Of a stretch of 22,453 nt of DNA, positions 1-8,901 are shown piece by piece; position 1 is the first letter of the stretch; each line of letters opens with the position of its first letter. Below the pieces are notes generated by a model that did no database searches, had not been told where the DNA came from, and saw nothing but the letters and a program-made list of their open reading frames with translations. The stretch covers positions 1-22,453 of the forward strand of contig CAKQXI010000029.1 of assembly GCA_934281565.1 (NCBI GenBank), in the 5' to 3' direction. The position numbers and the translations under genes were made by a program. This DNA is from an uncultured Prevotella sp. (GTDB lineage: Bacteria; Bacteroidota; Bacteroidia; Bacteroidales; Bacteroidaceae).

Positions 1-221
1 ACACAGTGCTGCACGAGGTGTTCAAAGACACTGTGAAAGTAAAGAAAGAAGACCAACCACACTTCGAGTCGGTTGATTGCAAGCCATCATACTTTCACAC
101 CATCACCAGCATAGAGACAACCCATAATCGCATAGACTCGATAGTCATAAACCATAAAGAAGTAAACTACGATGCAACGAAAGCACATTTCTACATATAT
201 TTTGGCGAGCGTACTGAGTAG
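1..221 (+). CDS. DUF6452-like protein, 3' end only
   Basis: The reading frame is open from the window edge (first full codon at position 3) and ends with TAG at 219-221, so the N-terminus lies outside the window. About 72 residues are visible. The tail carries a PHFESVDC segment, then a block with THNRIDSIVINH and a final FYIYF strand. From memory this resembles the C-terminus of the DUF6452 family, small exported Bacteroidetes proteins of unknown function encoded next to DUF6048 genes. The next gene starts 50 bases before this stop, an overlap that indicates translational coupling. The family call is recognition from motifs and gene order; no function is proposed. Confidence 0.65.
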   Translation, partial: TVLHEVFKDTVKVKKEDQPHFESVDCKPSYFHTITSIETTHNRIDSIVINHKEVNYDATKAHFYIYFGERTE

Positions 222-864
222 CATCCTGCTATTCTTCGGTACTCCCTTGCAAGCACAGCAATACAAGAAAACTTTGGTTGCGCCCAAGGACACCGTGCCT
301 TTGTTCAGGGGTGTAGCTGTAAGTATTGATGCCGTAGGTATCATCCAGAAAGCGGTCAGCAGCTATGGGCAATACGAAGCAGCTGTTCGCTTCAATTTAA
401 AAGACAAATACTTCCCTGTATTGGAGATAGGTATTGGAAAAGCTGATGCCACAGAGCAGACTACCAACTTGCGCTACAAGACCAGTGCTCCGTATGGTCG
501 CATTGGTTGTGACTTCAACCTCTTGAAGAACAAACATGACATCTATCGTCTCTATGGTGGCTTTCGCTATGCGTTCACTTCCTATAAGTATGACCTTTAC
601 GGCAAGGATATTGAAGACCCAGTATGGGGAGGTATATCACCCTATGGAGCCGAAGGTGTATCTTGCAACTTCCATTGGACTGAGGCCGTATTTGGCTTAG
701 ATGCCAAGATATGGGGACCAATCCGCATGGGATGGAGCGTGAGATACCAACGTCGCCTTTTCCACAACGATGGCGATCTTGGCAACACTTGGTACGTGCC
801 AGGTTTTGGCAAACAAGGTGGAGGCAAGATAGGAGGAACATTCAATATATCATTCGAACTTTAG
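172..864 (+). CDS. DUF6048-like exported protein, probable outer-membrane beta-barrel-like
   Basis: A 230-residue protein. A signal peptide covers about residues 1-28: basic start, hydrophobic stretch, then PLQA before QQYKK. The mature part has alternating aromatic/polar strands (for example a YGRIGCDFNLL segment and a C-terminal GGTFNISFEL strand), typical of small outer-membrane beta-barrels. It resembles the Bacteroidetes DUF6048 family, of unknown function, which commonly follows DUF6452 as it does here. The ATG at 172 overlaps the upstream gene by 50 bases but is needed to include the signal peptide. apbE starts 12 bases after the stop, so the genes are probably cotranscribed. Confidence 0.75.
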   Translation: MQRKHISTYILASVLSSILLFFGTPLQAQQYKKTLVAPKDTVPLFRGVAVSIDAVGIIQKAVSSYGQYEAAVRFNLKDKYFPVLEIGIGKADATEQTTNLRYKTSAPYGRIGCDFNLLKNKHDIYRLYGGFRYAFTSYKYDLYGKDIEDPVWGGISPYGAEGVSCNFHWTEAVFGLDAKIWGPIRMGWSVRYQRRLFHNDGDLGNTWYVPGFGKQGGGKIGGTFNISFEL

Positions 865-876
865 CGTTACACATCC

Positions 877-1899
877 ATGATAAAAAAGAAAAGACTATTC
901 TGGCAAGTACCTTTCCTCTTGATATTGCTCATTGGAAGCATCATGATCATCAGGCAACAGCACTCTATGCCTTACCAGCATGACACTGGGTTCATCTTTG
1001 GAACCATATACCACATCACTTACCAAAGTGACGAGAACCTACAAACGGAGATTGAAACCGAGCTGAAAAAAGTAGACCAATCATTGTCGCCATTTAATAA
1101 AACCTCCATTATCTCACGTGTAAACAGGAATGAAAAGGTTGAAGTAGACGATATGTTTGCCGAGGTTTTCAATCTTGCCGAGAATATCTCCAAAGATACA
1201 GATGGAGCTTTCGACATAACAGTTGCCCCTATGGTAAACGTATGGGGATTTGGATTTAAGAAAGGCGTAGAACCAAGCAAGCAAGTACTTGACAGCATAC
1301 GTACCTTGGTGGGATACCATAAGGTAAAACTTGTAAACAGGCATATTGAAAAACAAAACCCTAACATCATGCTCGACTGCTCTGCCATCGCTAAAGGATA
1401 TGGAAGCGATATTGTGGCAAGATACCTAAAACGCAAAGGAATACAGAACTTCATGGTAGAAATCGGAGGTGAAGTAGTTACTTGTGGAAACAGTGAGAAA
1501 CGTGTACCTTGGCGCATCGGTGTAAACAAGCCAACAGACGATTCCTTGAACACCAACGAAGAACTCCAAACGGTACTCAACGTAACGGACATGGCTATGG
1601 CTACCAGTGGCAACTATCGAAACTTCTATTATAAGAATGGCAAGAAGTACGCCCATACCATAGACCCTAAGACTGGTTATCCTGTACAACATAACATCTT
1701 ATCTGCCACAGTATTAGCCAAGAATTGCGCAACAGCGGATGCCTACGCTACCTCCTTCATGGTACTGGGCTTGGACGGAGCAAAGAAAATACTGGAGAAA
1801 CATCCAGAGCTCCTTGCTTACTTGATTTACTCAGATGCCAAAGGCAATAACAAAATATGGTATTCACCATCCATGAAAAGGAAGATATTAAATGGCTGA
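877..1899 (+). CDS. apbE: FAD:protein FMN transferase (ApbE family)
   Basis: A 340-residue ApbE-family protein. Such enzymes act outside the cytoplasm and attach FMN from FAD to a threonine of partners such as NqrB, NqrC or RnfG. Residues 9-25 form a hydrophobic anchor after a basic start; there is no lipobox cysteine, so it should be a membrane-tethered periplasmic protein. Family motifs are in order: GAFDITVAPMVNVWGFG, LDCSAIAKGYGSD, VEIGGEV, ATSGNYRNFYY, HTIDPKTGYP, and TADAYATSFMVLG near the end. D288 and T292 in the last motif match the usual metal-binding pair. Length is normal. The gene overlaps the following Crp/Fnr gene by 8 bases. Its flavinylation target is not encoded in this window. 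Confidence 0.93.
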   Translation: MIKKKRLFWQVPFLLILLIGSIMIIRQQHSMPYQHDTGFIFGTIYHITYQSDENLQTEIETELKKVDQSLSPFNKTSIISRVNRNEKVEVDDMFAEVFNLAENISKDTDGAFDITVAPMVNVWGFGFKKGVEPSKQVLDSIRTLVGYHKVKLVNRHIEKQNPNIMLDCSAIAKGYGSDIVARYLKRKGIQNFMVEIGGEVVTCGNSEKRVPWRIGVNKPTDDSLNTNEELQTVLNVTDMAMATSGNYRNFYYKNGKKYAHTIDPKTGYPVQHNILSATVLAKNCATADAYATSFMVLGLDGAKKILEKHPELLAYLIYSDAKGNNKIWYSPSMKRKILNG

Positions 1900-2566
1900 A
1901 AACAGATTATATGATAGTCTATTGATGCTCCCTTTGTTCTTAGGAATGAGCCGCAATGACTTGCAACAAGTTGCTGGTCAGACGAAATTTGACTTCAAGA
2001 AATTTGTCGAGGGCACTACTATCGTCAATGACGGCGATGTTTGCAAGCATCTTTATTTCTTGCTAAACGGAAACATCAGTGTGACGACTGATGCCGATGA
2101 TCATGGCTATCGTATCATCGAATACCTTACCGCTCCTGAGATTTTCCAACCAGAATGTATATTTGGTCTAAGCCAAAGATATACTCACACTTACATTGCT
2201 GGGAAATATTGTAGCATGATGTGTATTGACAAACAAGAAATAATGAAACTCTCAGAGCAATTCGAGATTTTCCGTCTCAACTTGCTCAATCTTGTCTCCA
2301 CCCTATCCCAGAAGCAAAGTAGAAAGGCATGGAAAGTACCACCCAGAACTTTGGAAGAACGTATCACTCGTTTTTTTGAAGCGCACTGTGTCCATCCTGC
2401 CGGTGAGAAAATTCTCTACATCAAAATGAACAGGATAGCAGAAGAACTGAATGACAGCAGGCTTGATATATCCAAGGCACTCAATGCCATGCAAGACAAG
2501 CAACTCCTTCGTCTTTACAGAGGGCGCATCCATATCCCTGCACTCGAAAAACTTATCAATCAATAG
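1892..2566 (+). CDS. Crp/Fnr family transcriptional regulator
   Basis: A 224-residue protein with a Crp/Fnr layout. An N-terminal cyclic-nucleotide-binding-type beta-barrel spans about residues 10-125 (FVEGTTIVNDGDVCKHLYFLLNG). A long helix follows, then a C-terminal winged helix-turn-helix at about 150-220 (IKMNRIAEELNDSRLDISKAL, then a LYRGRIHI wing). There is no cysteine cluster of the Fnr [4Fe-4S] type, so the effector cannot be read from sequence. The ATG lies inside the last codons of apbE (8-base overlap), so the two are translationally coupled. A small terminator follows the stop. Its targets are unknown; autoregulation of the operon is possible but not shown. Confidence 0.88.
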   Translation: MAENRLYDSLLMLPLFLGMSRNDLQQVAGQTKFDFKKFVEGTTIVNDGDVCKHLYFLLNGNISVTTDADDHGYRIIEYLTAPEIFQPECIFGLSQRYTHTYIAGKYCSMMCIDKQEIMKLSEQFEIFRLNLLNLVSTLSQKQSRKAWKVPPRTLEERITRFFEAHCVHPAGEKILYIKMNRIAEELNDSRLDISKALNAMQDKQLLRLYRGRIHIPALEKLINQ

Positions 2567-2605
2567 AAAGAGTGTGTAATATAAGTTAAATTCTATAATT
2601 AGAAT

Positions 2606-2626
2606 AAGGTGATAACACCTTTTTTT
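2606..2626 (+). terminator. Intrinsic terminator after the apbE-Crp/Fnr operon
   Basis: A 6-bp stem (AAGGTG at 2606-2611 with CACCTT at 2616-2621) closes an ATAA loop and runs into an uninterrupted T stretch through 2626. It lies 40 bases after the stop of the Crp/Fnr gene. The stem is short, so termination may be partial. The -7 element of the next promoter begins only 3 bases later. Confidence 0.6.
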
Positions 2627-2628
2627 GC

Positions 2629-2637
2629 TAACTTTGC
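2629..2637 (+). promoter_or_regulatory. Promoter -7 element for the M3 peptidase operon
   Basis: TAACTTTGC matches the Bacteroidetes -7 consensus TAnnTTTG and sits 24 bases before the M3 peptidase ATG. No good TTTG -33 box is present at the expected 19-21 base spacing, where the terminator stem of the upstream operon lies instead. Confidence 0.6.
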
Positions 2638-2661
2638 AGCTAAATTAAAAGCAAAGTCAGT

Positions 2662-4740
2662 ATGTTTGACGAAAAGAAACAAGAAAATCGAATCAATCCA
2701 TTTTTCGAGCCTTATAACACACCGCACGATACGGTGCCATTCGACCGTATCCGTTTAGAAGATTACGAGGAAGCTTTCATGGAGGGAATCCGCCGTGATG
2801 ACGAGGCTACCGACAAAATCATCAACGACCCTGCGGAACCTACTTTTGAGAATACCATCGCTCGTGTTGAAACCGACAAAGGAGAACATTATTACGATCT
2901 ACTTAGTAGAGTTTCAAATGTCTTTTCTTGCATGATGAGTGCTGAGACTTGTCCTGAGATGGAAGACTTGGCACAAAAACTAAGTCCTATCCTTACCAAG
3001 CATGCTAACGACATAACACTCAACAAGAAACTCTTTGAGCGTGTGAAATATGTCCATGACCATCACCGGGAGTTGACTCCAGAGGAACAAATGTTGCTCG
3101 ATACCAGCTACGATGGTTTTGTACGTAGCGGTGCTTTACTGGACGAAGAAGGAAAAAGGAAACTTCGTAAATTGACAGAAGAAGCAAGTATGCTTACTCT
3201 CCAATTCTCACAAAACTTACTTAAGGAAAACAAAGCTTATACCCTCCATATCACCGACCAGAAACAACTCGAAGGTTTACCTGATACAGCCATAGCTGCT
3301 GCCACTGCCACCGCCAAGGAGAAAGAAGTGGATGGATGGGTGTTCACACTCGATTTCCCAAGTTATTCGCCATTCATGACTTATTCCACCCAAAGAGAAC
3401 TCCGCAAGGAAATGTATATGGCACATAACACCGAGTGTATTCATGACAACGAGAATAACAACTTGGACATTTGCAAACGGCTCATCAATCTTCGCCGTGA
3501 ACTTGCACAGTTACTTGGATTTGAAACATACGCCGACTATGTATTGAAACATCGTATGGCAAGTAATATCGAGCACGTTTATAAGTTGCTCAACGACTTG
3601 ATTGATGCCTACAAGCCTACCGCCGTGAAAGAAGTTGGAGAAATCACAGCACTTGCCAAGAAGCTGGAAGGTGATGATTTCGTAATGGAGCCTTGGGATG
3701 TCAGTTTCTATTCGCACAAGTTGCAAATGGAGAAATTCAACTTGGATGCAGAAATGCTCCGCCCCTATTTCCAATTGGACAAGGTTATCCTTGGGGTGTT
3801 TGGATTAGCAAACAAAATCTATGGTATCACTTTCAAGGAGAACAAAGATATTCCTGTATATCATCCTGATGTAAAAGCATACGAGGTGTTTGACAAAGAC
3901 AGTAGTTATCTGGCAGTATTCTATGCAGATTTCTTCCCAAGGAAAGGTAAGCAAAGCGGTGCATGGATGACAGAGTTCCAAGGACAATGGATTGACCATA
4001 AGGGCACCAATGTCCGTCCACATGTAAGCGTTGTGATGAACTTCACAAAACCGACAGAAGAAAAGCCTGCTTTATTGACATTAGGAGAGGTTGAGACATT
4101 CTTGCATGAGTTTGGTCACAGCCTGCATGGAATGTTCGCCAATACTCGTTTCGAGAGTCTTTCCGGTACCAATGTTTGGTGGGACTTCGTAGAACTTCCA
4201 TCACAATTCATGGAGAACTATGCCATTGAAAAAGAGTTCCTACGTACTTTTGCCTTCCACTATCAGACGGGTGAGCCTCTGCCCGACGAGCTGATAGAGC
4301 GCATCGTAAAGAGTCGTAACTTCATGGCAGCATACGCTTGCTTGAGACAAGTAAGTTTCGGTTTGTTAGACATGGCATATTATACCAAGAAAGAAGCATT
4401 TACCGAAGATATTATTCCCTTTGAGAAAAAAGCATGGGAGAAAGCGATGGTTACTCCCCAACTGCCCAACACGTGCATGACCGTACAATTTTCTCACATC
4501 ATGGCTGGTGGATATGCAGCAGGTTATTACAGCTACAAATGGGCGGAAGTCTTGGATGCAGATGCTTTCAGTGTGTTCAAGAAAAATGGCATCTTCGACC
4601 CACGAACAGCCCAAAGCTTCAGAGACAACATCTTATCCAAGGGAGGAACAGAACATCCTATGACGCTCTACAAGCGTTTCCGTGGACAAGAGCCTACCAT
4701 TGATGCTCTCCTTGAGCGTAATGAAATTAAAAAAGACTAA
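2662..4740 (+). CDS. M3 family zinc metallopeptidase (Dcp/oligopeptidase A type)
   Basis: A 692-residue M3-family peptidase, the usual size for peptidyl-dipeptidase Dcp and oligopeptidase A. These zinc enzymes cleave short peptides in the final steps of protein turnover. The signature FLHEFGHSLHGMF gives H482, E483 and H486. E511 in the segment DFVELPSQFMENY is the expected third zinc ligand, with the family's 25-residue spacing. No signal peptide is seen (start MFDEKKQENRINPFFEPY), so it is probably cytoplasmic. It heads a tight run with the dCMP deaminase only 3 bases downstream. The sequence does not decide between Dcp-like dipeptide removal and OpdA-like endopeptidase activity, so no symbol is given. 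Confidence 0.95.
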   Translation: MFDEKKQENRINPFFEPYNTPHDTVPFDRIRLEDYEEAFMEGIRRDDEATDKIINDPAEPTFENTIARVETDKGEHYYDLLSRVSNVFSCMMSAETCPEMEDLAQKLSPILTKHANDITLNKKLFERVKYVHDHHRELTPEEQMLLDTSYDGFVRSGALLDEEGKRKLRKLTEEASMLTLQFSQNLLKENKAYTLHITDQKQLEGLPDTAIAAATATAKEKEVDGWVFTLDFPSYSPFMTYSTQRELRKEMYMAHNTECIHDNENNNLDICKRLINLRRELAQLLGFETYADYVLKHRMASNIEHVYKLLNDLIDAYKPTAVKEVGEITALAKKLEGDDFVMEPWDVSFYSHKLQMEKFNLDAEMLRPYFQLDKVILGVFGLANKIYGITFKENKDIPVYHPDVKAYEVFDKDSSYLAVFYADFFPRKGKQSGAWMTEFQGQWIDHKGTNVRPHVSVVMNFTKPTEEKPALLTLGEVETFLHEFGHSLHGMFANTRFESLSGTNVWWDFVELPSQFMENYAIEKEFLRTFAFHYQTGEPLPDELIERIVKSRNFMAAYACLRQVSFGLLDMAYYTKKEAFTEDIIPFEKKAWEKAMVTPQLPNTCMTVQFSHIMAGGYAAGYYSYKWAEVLDADAFSVFKKNGIFDPRTAQSFRDNILSKGGTEHPMTLYKRFRGQEPTIDALLERNEIKKD

Positions 4741-4743
4741 AAT

Positions 4744-5187
4744 ATGGAACAGGAGGAAAAGAAACAAGAAAAACTGGACCTACGCTATCTGCGTATGGCA
4801 CGCATCTGGGCAGAGAACAGCTATTGCAAACGTCGTCAAGTGGGTGCTTTGGTGGTAAAGGACAAGATGATCATCAGTGATGGATATAATGGAACACCCA
4901 GTGGATTTGAAAATGTCTGCGAGGACAATGACATTACCAAACCATACGTACTCCACGCTGAAGCCAATGCTATCACCAAATTAGCCCGGAGCAACAACAA
5001 CAGTGATGGAAGTACACTATATGTCACAGCCTCTCCATGTATCGAATGCGCCAAGCTAATCATCCAGTCAGGCATCAAGAGGGTTGTCTATGCAGAGAAA
5101 TACCGACTTGACGATGGTATCAGACTGATGATAAAAGCTGGTATAGAAGTGAAATATCTCAACCCAGATGATAACAATAATGAATAA
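4744..5187 (+). CDS. dCMP deaminase family protein (ComEB-like)
   Basis: A 147-residue zinc deaminase of the dCMP deaminase/ComEB group. It probably converts dCMP to dUMP for thymidylate synthesis. Zinc and catalytic motifs are present: H71-A72-E73 in LHAEANAI, and C99 and C102 in ASPCIECAK. The N-terminal part contains the usual RRQVGALVVKD and YNGTPSGFENVCE segments, the latter lining the nucleotide pocket in this family. It begins 3 bases after the M3 peptidase stop and ends 13 bases before ctpA, so it is an internal operon gene. Substrate choice (dCMP rather than another cytosine nucleotide) is inferred from family resemblance. Confidence 0.92.
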   Translation: MEQEEKKQEKLDLRYLRMARIWAENSYCKRRQVGALVVKDKMIISDGYNGTPSGFENVCEDNDITKPYVLHAEANAITKLARSNNNSDGSTLYVTASPCIECAKLIIQSGIKRVVYAEKYRLDDGIRLMIKAGIEVKYLNPDDNNNE

Positions 5188-5200
5188 AAGTTAGACAACT

Positions 5201-6874
5201 ATGAATATAAACAAGAATAAGACAAACCGTTTCATGCCTTTCATTATGGCTGCTTGTGTCGTGATAGGTATTGTTATCGGCTCATTCTTCTCAAACCACT
5301 TTTCAGGCAATAGACTGAATATCATCAATAGTGGAAGCAACCGACTCAACAACTTGTTGCATATCATTGACGACCAATATGTTGATGCGGTCAATATAGA
5401 CTCCTTGGTGGACAAGGCCATCCCACAAATATTGTCGGAATTAGACCCCCACTCCGTCTATATCAGTGCCAAAGATGTTGCTGCAGCCAACGATGACTTA
5501 AGAGGCTCTTTCTCTGGCGTAGGCATCGAGTTTGTAATTCGTGAGGACACCATCCATGTACAGAATGTCATCCAGAATGGTCCTGCAGAGAAAGCTGGTT
5601 TGTTGGCTGGTGACAAGATTGTTGCAGTAGACGGCAAGCCTTTCGTTGGCAAGATTGTCACCAATCAGGAGGCTATGAGACGACTGAAAGGTCCAAAGGA
5701 CACAAAGGTGAAGATTGGTGTCATCAGATATGGTAGCAAAAAGATACAGACCTTTACCGTTACACGTGGAGAAATCCCGACAAAGAGTGTTACCGCAGCA
5801 TATATGTTGGATGCCAATACTGGTTATATCCGTATCAAGAACTTCGGCGAGAACACTTATCCCGAAATGTTGATTGCGTTAGCCAAGCTATCACAAGAAG
5901 GTTTCAAGAACCTCTGCATCGATTTGCGTGACAACTCTGGTGGTTACTTGACCGCAGCAGTCAATATGGCGAATGAATTCTTGGCAGACAAGAAGCTGAT
6001 TGTCTATACACAAGGACGCAAGTCTCCTCGTCAAGAATATCGTAGTGATGGCAAGGGTTCTTACCAGCAGATACCATTGGTTGTATTGATAAACGAGGGT
6101 TCTGCTTCTGCTGCAGAAATCTTCGCTGGAGCTATGCAAGACAATGACCGTGCAACCATCATCGGTCGCCGTTCCTTTGGAAAAGGACTGGTGCAGCAAC
6201 AAATCGAGTTCCCCGACCATAGCATGATTCGCTTGACCATCGCCAGATACTATACTCCTTCTGGTCGTTGCATACAAAAGCCTTATACCCTTGGAGACGA
6301 CAAGGATTATGAGCAAGACTTGCTTACTCGCTATCAGCATGGCGAGTTCTTCTCACAAGATAGCATCAAGCATACAGGACCTGCTTACCATACCAGCTTA
6401 GGCAGGACTGTTTATGGTGGTGGTGGCATCACACCAGACATCTTTGTTCCAGAAGACACTCTGGGTATGACATCCTATTTTAAGCAAGCAAGCATGAGTG
6501 GTTTAATTCTCCAGTTTGCATTTACCTATACCGACGACAACCGTCCTAAGTTGAACAACTTCAAGGAAATGATGCAACTGGCGGATTATCTCGTAAGACA
6601 AAATATGGTGGATAAGTTTGCCAACTTTGCTGACAAGAGAGGCTTGCAACGCCGAAATCTCTTGATACGAAAATCGCATAAATTGTTGGAGCGTTACATC
6701 AACAGCCGTATCATCTATAATATGTTAGATGAACAAGCATGGAACGAATACATCAATATTGACGACCCTGTCATCAAAAAGACATTGGAGGTATTCAACA
6801 ATCATGCTGCCTTTCCCAAGAAACCCATGCAACCAAAAGCAAAGAAGCATAATACATGGAAAAGAAAGAACTAA
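5201..6874 (+). CDS. S41 family C-terminal processing peptidase (CtpA/Prc type)
   Basis: A 557-residue exported serine protease that probably trims or degrades periplasmic proteins from their C-termini. A membrane anchor or uncleaved signal lies at about residues 12-31. A PDZ domain at about 95-180 includes GVGIEFVIREDTIHV and GPAEKAGLLAGDKIVAVDG. The S41 catalytic domain follows, with DLRDNSGGYL and then NEGSASAAEIFAGAMQD. S303 is the expected nucleophile and K328 (in RRSFGKGLVQ) the general base; the 25-residue spacing is that of the family. The C-terminal ~150 residues are a charged extension ending in a very basic tail. The stop lies 19 bases inside the next gene. Confidence 0.93.
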   Translation: MNINKNKTNRFMPFIMAACVVIGIVIGSFFSNHFSGNRLNIINSGSNRLNNLLHIIDDQYVDAVNIDSLVDKAIPQILSELDPHSVYISAKDVAAANDDLRGSFSGVGIEFVIREDTIHVQNVIQNGPAEKAGLLAGDKIVAVDGKPFVGKIVTNQEAMRRLKGPKDTKVKIGVIRYGSKKIQTFTVTRGEIPTKSVTAAYMLDANTGYIRIKNFGENTYPEMLIALAKLSQEGFKNLCIDLRDNSGGYLTAAVNMANEFLADKKLIVYTQGRKSPRQEYRSDGKGSYQQIPLVVLINEGSASAAEIFAGAMQDNDRATIIGRRSFGKGLVQQQIEFPDHSMIRLTIARYYTPSGRCIQKPYTLGDDKDYEQDLLTRYQHGEFFSQDSIKHTGPAYHTSLGRTVYGGGGITPDIFVPEDTLGMTSYFKQASMSGLILQFAFTYTDDNRPKLNNFKEMMQLADYLVRQNMVDKFANFADKRGLQRRNLLIRKSHKLLERYINSRIIYNMLDEQAWNEYINIDDPVIKKTLEVFNNHAAFPKKPMQPKAKKHNTWKRKN

Positions 6875-7392
6875 GAAACTTAATAAGAGATAGAAAGCGA
6901 CAGTATTCCTCAATGCAACTTGAGGAACTGTCGCTTGACATTTTAGCACGCCTTTCCATGAACGTGCATTTCCAACAAGCACAAACGATATTGGCATATT
7001 ACTCACTACCCGATGAAGTGAACACACATTCCCTGATAGAGCAACTATTGGAAAAAGGAAAAAAGGTATTGCTTCCTGTTGTCATTAACCGTGAGAACAT
7101 GATATTAAGAGAATATACAGGAACCCAAGACCTCAAGGAAGGAGCACTCCACATCATGGAACCTATCGGAAAGCAATTTCCAGAACAAGCCTACTCACAA
7201 ATAGACATAGCCATCATCCCTGGCATGAGCTTCGACCAACGAGGAAATCGGTTAGGACGAGGCAAGGGATACTATGATAAATTCCTACAACAAGTACCTT
7301 ATATATATAAAATAGGTATATGCTTTGATTTCCAAAAGGTAGAACAAGTGCCATCGGAAGACACAGACATAAGAATGGATGAAGTGATATAA
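6856..7392 (+). CDS. 5-formyltetrahydrofolate cyclo-ligase
   Basis: A 178-residue protein of the 5-FCL/MTHFS family. The enzyme uses ATP to turn 5-formyl-THF into 5,10-methenyl-THF, rescuing folate for one-carbon metabolism. It has the N-terminal basic helix KKELRNLIRDRKRQYSS, the substrate-contact strand ILAYYSLPDEVNTHSLI, and the signature PGMSFDQRGNRLGRGKGYYD starting at P122, which forms the ATP/Mg site. The ATG overlaps the ctpA end by 19 bases, implying translational coupling. The C-terminus is slightly short, ending right after MDEVI, where homologues often run a few residues further. Convergent with the DUF721 gene, 37 bases away, with no clear terminator between them. Confidence 0.92.
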   Translation: MEKKELRNLIRDRKRQYSSMQLEELSLDILARLSMNVHFQQAQTILAYYSLPDEVNTHSLIEQLLEKGKKVLLPVVINRENMILREYTGTQDLKEGALHIMEPIGKQFPEQAYSQIDIAIIPGMSFDQRGNRLGRGKGYYDKFLQQVPYIYKIGICFDFQKVEQVPSEDTDIRMDEVI

Positions 7393-7429
7393 AATCCTCT
7401 TTTCCCATTCTCGATAAGACTTGCCATAC

Positions 7430-7720
7430 TCAATAAAAACGGATGTCAGCAATCACTTGCGCCCCCACTTTCTCATTAAGGCGTTTCACAAGCAAAGCCC
7501 TGCTCATTGATAAATCCGCTCTCAATGCAGGGTTCAGGATTTTCACATAAAGCGTTTGGTTCTTGATAAACTTATCACCTGTATAGCCCTCAATAGGCTT
7601 ACCGACGACTTCCGCCCAGCAATCTATCAACCGTTTTTGTTGCAAAGGCATCTCCAGTCCCTCATTGCGAAGGAACTCAGGCAACAACTCCGCCAAAGAC
7701 CTAACTTTCCTCTTAAACAT
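7430..7720 (-). CDS. DUF721 (DciA-like) protein
   Basis: A 96-residue protein with the DUF721 pattern: an N-terminal helix (SLAELLPEFLRNEGL), a WAEVVGKPIEGYT segment, a LYVKILNPALRADLSMSR strand-helix, and a final ADIRFY. DUF721 includes DciA, which helps load the replicative helicase in bacteria lacking DnaC. This version is a short one, essentially the KH-like core. Its start lies 3 bases after the recF stop, so the two are cotranscribed; pairing of recF with DUF721 fits a DNA replication or repair role. DciA function is inferred from family and neighbourhood. Confidence 0.85.
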   Translation of the reverse strand: MFKRKVRSLAELLPEFLRNEGLEMPLQQKRLIDCWAEVVGKPIEGYTGDKFIKNQTLYVKILNPALRADLSMSRALLVKRLNEKVGAQVIADIRFY

Positions 7721-7723
7721 ATT

Positions 7724-8830
7724 CTATTCCTCCCTTAAAGTTATCTCTCCATTCTCTACCGAGAATATTTTATAGTCATTATTACTATTATGTAATATCT
7801 GGTCAAGATGATCACGGTTAGTGTCCGTGATGAATATTTGCCCGAAATTATCTCCAGAAACCAATTGCACTATAGCCTCCACTCGTTGAGCATCCAACTT
7901 GTCGAATATGTCATCCAAGAGCAATATTGGAGTCGTACCAGAGTTGGTACGATGCAAGAAATCAAACTGAGCGAGCTTTAAAGCCAACACAAAAGTCTTG
8001 TTTTGTCCTTGGCTTCCCTCACGTTTCATCTGGTAATCACCTATCAACATCTCCAAGTCATCCCGATGAGTACCATGCAAGGAATAGCCCACGGCACGGT
8101 CCTTGAAACGGTCACGTTGAATGACATCCAACAATGCCCCCCGTTGACAATGAGAAACATAATTCAATCTCACTTCCTCACGCTTGCCCGATATATGCTG
8201 ATAAATACGTTGGAATATCGGGACTATCTCCTTGACAAAGGCATCACGCTTTTGATAAAGGATTTCGCCATTACATGCCATTTCTTGCTCCCAGATCTCC
8301 ATAAGCGACATATCAGGTTCATCTTCCATCTTCAAGAGTGCATTACGTTGTTGAAGAGCCTTGTTATAGTTAGCCAAAGCCTCGATATAGGCATGGTCAT
8401 ATTGAGAAATCACCACATCCATCAAACGACGTCGTTCCTCACTTCCTCCCTCTATCAAAGAAGTATCGGATGGAGAGACGAAGATAAGAGGTATCAATCC
8501 TATGTGTTGTGACAATCGCTTATACTCCTTCTTATTACGCTTGAAATGCTTCTTCACGCCACGCTTCATGCCACAATAGATATTTTCAACATCCCCATTG
8601 TCATACGAGTAATTGCCTTCCAGCATAAAGAAAGCCTCGTCATGGGTGATGACTTGTGAATCTATCGGATTATAAGCACTTCTACAAAAAGAGAGATAAT
8701 AAATAGCATCCAAAAGGTTGGTCTTGCCCACACCATTATGCCCGATGAAGCAATTAATCTTGGATGAGAAATCAAGGTTTGCCGCCTTGATGTTTTTATA
8801 GTTTATAATGGAAATATTCTTTAAAATCAT
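7724..8830 (-). CDS. recF: DNA replication/repair protein RecF
   Basis: A 368-residue SMC-like ATPase that acts with RecO and RecR to load RecA at gapped DNA. Walker A is GHNGVGKTN at residues 30-38, the signature is GSQGQNKTFVLALKLAQ, and Walker B is PILLLDDIFDKLDAQR near the C-terminus. The start at 8830 (MILKNISIINYKN) is preferred over an in-frame start at 8857. The likely promoter -7 element occupies 8854-8862, so the longer start would lie in the promoter, and the family begins with this M-x-L-x-x-I strand. DUF721 follows after 3 bases. The gene is divergent from the TPR-ribH operon. Confidence 0.95.
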   Translation of the reverse strand: MILKNISIINYKNIKAANLDFSSKINCFIGHNGVGKTNLLDAIYYLSFCRSAYNPIDSQVITHDEAFFMLEGNYSYDNGDVENIYCGMKRGVKKHFKRNKKEYKRLSQHIGLIPLIFVSPSDTSLIEGGSEERRRLMDVVISQYDHAYIEALANYNKALQQRNALLKMEDEPDMSLMEIWEQEMACNGEILYQKRDAFVKEIVPIFQRIYQHISGKREEVRLNYVSHCQRGALLDVIQRDRFKDRAVGYSLHGTHRDDLEMLIGDYQMKREGSQGQNKTFVLALKLAQFDFLHRTNSGTTPILLLDDIFDKLDAQRVEAIVQLVSGDNFGQIFITDTNRDHLDQILHNSNNDYKIFSVENGEITLREE

Positions 8831-8853
8831 ACGTTCTACGTAGCTTATGGACT

Positions 8854-8862
8854 GCAAAGTTA
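8854..8862 (-). promoter_or_regulatory. Promoter -7 element for recF
   Basis: Read on the minus strand this is TAACTTTGC, matching TAnnTTTG. It lies 23 bases upstream of the recF ATG at 8830. The -33 region is only a weak TTCG at the expected spacing. The element is identical to the -7 box of the M3 peptidase promoter. Confidence 0.6.
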
Positions 8863-8901
8863 GCAGAAAAAGCGCAAAAAACGAAAAAAGTAGGCTATAA
8901 A

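Noticed and set aside
2..11. Start of the window matches the ACACAGTGCT core of the 23-bp repeat array.
   Set aside because: It is a 10-base match inside a coding sequence, with no second unit 23 bases away; chance is sufficient.
1020..1613. 197-codon antisense frame across apbE.
   Set aside because: apbE has full family motifs in its own frame. The antisense product shows no motif, plausible start context or promoter.
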